Positions 33,673 through 35,476 of a stretch of 35,476 nucleotides of DNA are shown here, one piece after another. Origin of the DNA: Dichomitus squalens LYAD-421 SS1. Lineage: Eukaryota > Basidiomycota > Agaricomycetes > Polyporales > Polyporaceae. The stretch spans positions 899,127 through 934,602 of the forward strand of contig NW_006766892.1 of NCBI RefSeq assembly GCF_000275845.1. The letters run 5' to 3'. Under the pieces are notes generated by a model. It had not been told where the DNA came from and ran no database searches. It was given only the letters and a program-made list of their open reading frames with translations. The translations under genes and the position numbers were made by a program. Positions within the stretch are counted from its first letter, which is position 1. Each line of letters begins with the position of its first letter.

Positions 33673-35173
33673 ACGTATTAAGTGATTCCCATGTTTACTG
33701 ATGATGCAAGCTTGTCAAAACTTGTCCAAAGTGCGAAAACGGTCGCGGATTTCGGATCCGACTTTGTAAAACCCTGTAGATGTTGTGTATATGCCATCAT
33801 GCTGGTATAGGACTATTGTAATAAATTGACAGGGCGACCCCGGGCTTTGTGATACCTTGTGTATGGCTTCGGATCGCCCGGAGCTTGTAATGGCTATTGT
33901 ATAATCTCGGACGAGCCTTGGAATCGACATTGTCAAAGTCTGTAAACACCCCATTGGCTTGTATTTCCCAGTTGTATTGGATTGTACCAAGTTTCTTACG
34001 ACCTCACGCTTGTAATCAGCCCTGTAAACTATTGTATATCTGCAGAACAGGCCCAAATTTGTGATACACTGTTGTTCTACACACACCTCATGCCCCTGGA
34101 CTGTAGTAATTGATTGTGATTATTGCATGTCCTGTGAAAACTCGTATTTGCCTCTGCTAGAACCTGAAACTGTGATAGCCTGTAATCCACGTTAGGGCTG
34201 TGAAAACCTGTGTTAAACTTTGCATGACATACGGCTTTGTCTTGCGATTGTAAGAAGTTGTATATATGTTTGTAAGGTGGGAGATGTTATTGTAATTTAG
34301 CTTATAGCTGTATCCGGAATTAGAGTGATCAACAGACCGCCAAACCATGGCATATGGTCGAAGCTGCCTGAGTACAATCACTGTAATGGATTATAGTCCG
34401 GTGCTACCGTCCATGAGAGCCTTCGGACCACCTTTGGAAGCAAGAGCGCCCACGACGATCCTTATCGGGATGGCTTCTATACTGAACGCCTGTCACTTCA
34501 TGTTAGTCTTGTATTGACCACATAGAAAGTCGATTAGTCGATTTGAATCCTGGAGCTTACAAGGCTTTAATTCGTTGTAAGTCAGACTTAGTAGTCACAA
34601 CACAGCCACAAGCGCTCATGACCTGGGACATCGCGCAAGTCTCGACAACGCCCCGCTCTGATCCTTGCAGAGTCCTATGGCCACATTTTCATTAGGAGAG
34701 ACTTCCTATGCTGTTAGCCTCTCTAAGCAGATAAAATCAAGTACGAGAGGCAGAGCCTAGCTCTCGACTGATGAGGGTGTCGTGCAGATGTTTCTCGACA
34801 CCAGCATACATAAGTGCAACCTTAAGGTATTGCGGGTTAACATCTTGGCAAAGCTCTCCACACGTTTGAGACACAGCGGAATCATTAATATTATCGATAA
34901 TAGTATTTGAAAGCCAATGGAAGCATGTATACCAAAACGATCGACTAGGGTGGGTTGGATACAAGACACACTGGGGATTTGAACGAGAAGCGGAATGTGA
35001 GGACAGTGGTATGTAGTATGTAAATGTACGGTAAGGAGAGTCGGATGCGTACTGCATGAATAGATGAATAGACAGAGGGGCAGGTAAGTGAGTGGATGAG
35101 GATGCGATAGGTGTTGAACAGGCGCTGGTTTACACAGCTTGCCTAATACAGCCGTCACAAGATATGGAACGGC

Positions 35174-35240
35174 ACAGCCGGTTACTGCAATAACCGAGGC
35201 TGTACTACTCATGTGGTACACACACAGCTTCGCTGTGTAC
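35174..35240. repeat. Two adjacent inverted repeats at the start of the LTR-like block
   Basis: CAGCCGGTTA and TAACCGAGGCTG at about 35174-35201 can pair with one small bulge. GTACACACACAGC and GCTGTGTAC at 35216-35240 form a second hairpin with a TTC loop. Both lie just before the TATA-containing block at the right edge. Confidence 0.5.
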
Positions 35241-35476
35241 GCACTGCTTCTCTGTGCGACTGTGCATCCTGGGAAGGTACTGTATAGTACTACGTAGCCA
35301 CAGATGCACAGCAGGTTATATAGGGGACCTCTGTACCCCCAATCTACAGTTCAGTTCACTCGAACGTCTCCTCTCATCGCTCTTACAAGCCTCTTACAAT
35401 CAACCAACCCTTCTAGGTGAGTTGCAGGCTATCCGCTGTCGTGCCACCCGTGGGAGAGGCCTTCGCCCCCGGGTTC
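35214..35476 (+). mobile_element. Possible 5' LTR of a retrotransposon, running to the window edge
   Basis: A block beginning near TGTGGTACACACACAGC holds a TATATAG at 35317-35323, then a GGGGACC/GTACCCCC pair and a pyrimidine-rich leader (TCAGTTCACTCGAACGTCTC, then CTCTTACAAGCCTCTTACAA). This order of TATA box, short R region and C/T-rich U5 is typical of LTRs. No coding sequence follows before the edge, and the second LTR is outside the window, so I cannot confirm the ends. It could equally be an ordinary gene promoter with a plus-strand start beyond 35476. Confidence 0.35.

Larger units (their letters stand above)
33053..33950. repeat. Diverged interspersed repeat, CTTGTAATCGAC-TTGTCAAAGCCTGTA type
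   Basis: Four imperfect copies of one ~40-base unit occur at about 33053-33092, 33234-33273, 33751-33792 and 33914-33950. The shared pattern is roughly CTTGTAATCGACnTTGT, then an A-rich triplet and GCCTGTA, then TTGTATAT. Spacing is irregular, so this is not a simple tandem array. Many single TTGTAA and CTTGTC words lie between and beyond the copies up to about 34380. Confidence 0.6.
32720..35476. other. Gene-poor right end, AT-richer and repeat-bearing
   Basis: The first ~280 bases should contain the VPS60 promoter. Beyond 33000 I find no gene: the frames are short and the composition shifts to TTGTA-rich DNA. Minus-strand frames at 34737-35057 (SAVSQTCGELCQDVNPQYLK, VALMYAGVEKHLHDTLISRE) and 34757-35221 overlap each other; the first reads slightly protein-like but lacks a known domain. 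The repeat entries below describe the structure seen here. Confidence 0.5.

Noticed and set aside
33000..34380. CRISPR-like array
   Set aside because: The repeats are diverged and irregularly spaced, and the window is clearly eukaryotic.
34757..35221. A 154-codon minus-strand frame with hydrophobic stretches
   Set aside because: Overlapped by another open frame, no recognisable family, and it crosses the hairpins of the LTR-like block.

Overview
This window is nuclear DNA of an agaricomycete basidiomycete, probably a wood-decay fungus of the Polyporales type. The evidence is the GC-rich coding DNA, many short introns (mostly 50-65 nt, with GTRNGT donors), the presence of a DUF6533 membrane protein (a family expanded in mushroom-forming fungi), and a SKN1/KRE6-type beta-glucan synthesis protein. 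I rebuilt ten multi-exon genes by following conserved protein motifs across splice junctions and checking that exon phases agree. No rRNA, tRNA, CRISPR or prokaryotic features were seen.

Layout. 1-353 (minus) is an open reading frame running off the left edge that looks like the N-terminus of a retroelement-type protein. 391-3265 (minus) is an M28-family glutamate carboxypeptidase II/Vps70-like gene whose expected last ~100 residues are missing where that left-edge sequence begins. 4094-5668 (minus) is a DUF6533 multi-pass membrane protein. 6596-7989 (plus) is PEX14. 9160-12006 (minus) is a GH16 SKN1/KRE6-like beta-glucan synthesis protein. 14572-16760 (minus) is an ACT-domain protein resembling the animal arginine sensor CASTOR. 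16.8-19.3 kb holds only stop-interrupted, coding-like fragments. 19342-20839 (minus) is a JMJD7-like JmjC protein, divergent from the ESCRT-III gene DID2/CHMP1 at 21086-21925 (plus). 22747-25733 (minus) is a 927-residue uncharacterised low-complexity protein with conserved ends. 27040-28730 (plus) is a MetX/CysA-type O-acetyltransferase. 29157-31416 (plus) is an aldehyde dehydrogenase. 31679-32719 (minus) is a second ESCRT-III gene, VPS60/CHMP5. From 33 kb to the right edge there is no convincing gene. This part is AT-richer and holds diverged TTGTA-type repeats, a TTAATCCGTC array, a palindrome around CACGTG, and a right-edge block that looks like a retrotransposon LTR.

How the genes relate. 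They are mostly housekeeping genes with no sign of a dedicated cluster: peroxisome import (PEX14), cell wall (SKN1-like), endosomal sorting (DID2 and VPS60, 10 kb apart), sulfur amino-acid synthesis (CysA-like), aldehyde oxidation, and nutrient signalling (CASTOR-like). The window is bounded on both sides by likely mobile DNA. The items most worth a second look are the fungal CASTOR-like protein, the truncated carboxypeptidase, the two ESCRT-III genes, the 23-nt micro-exon in the aldehyde dehydrogenase, and the repeat domain at 33-34 kb.
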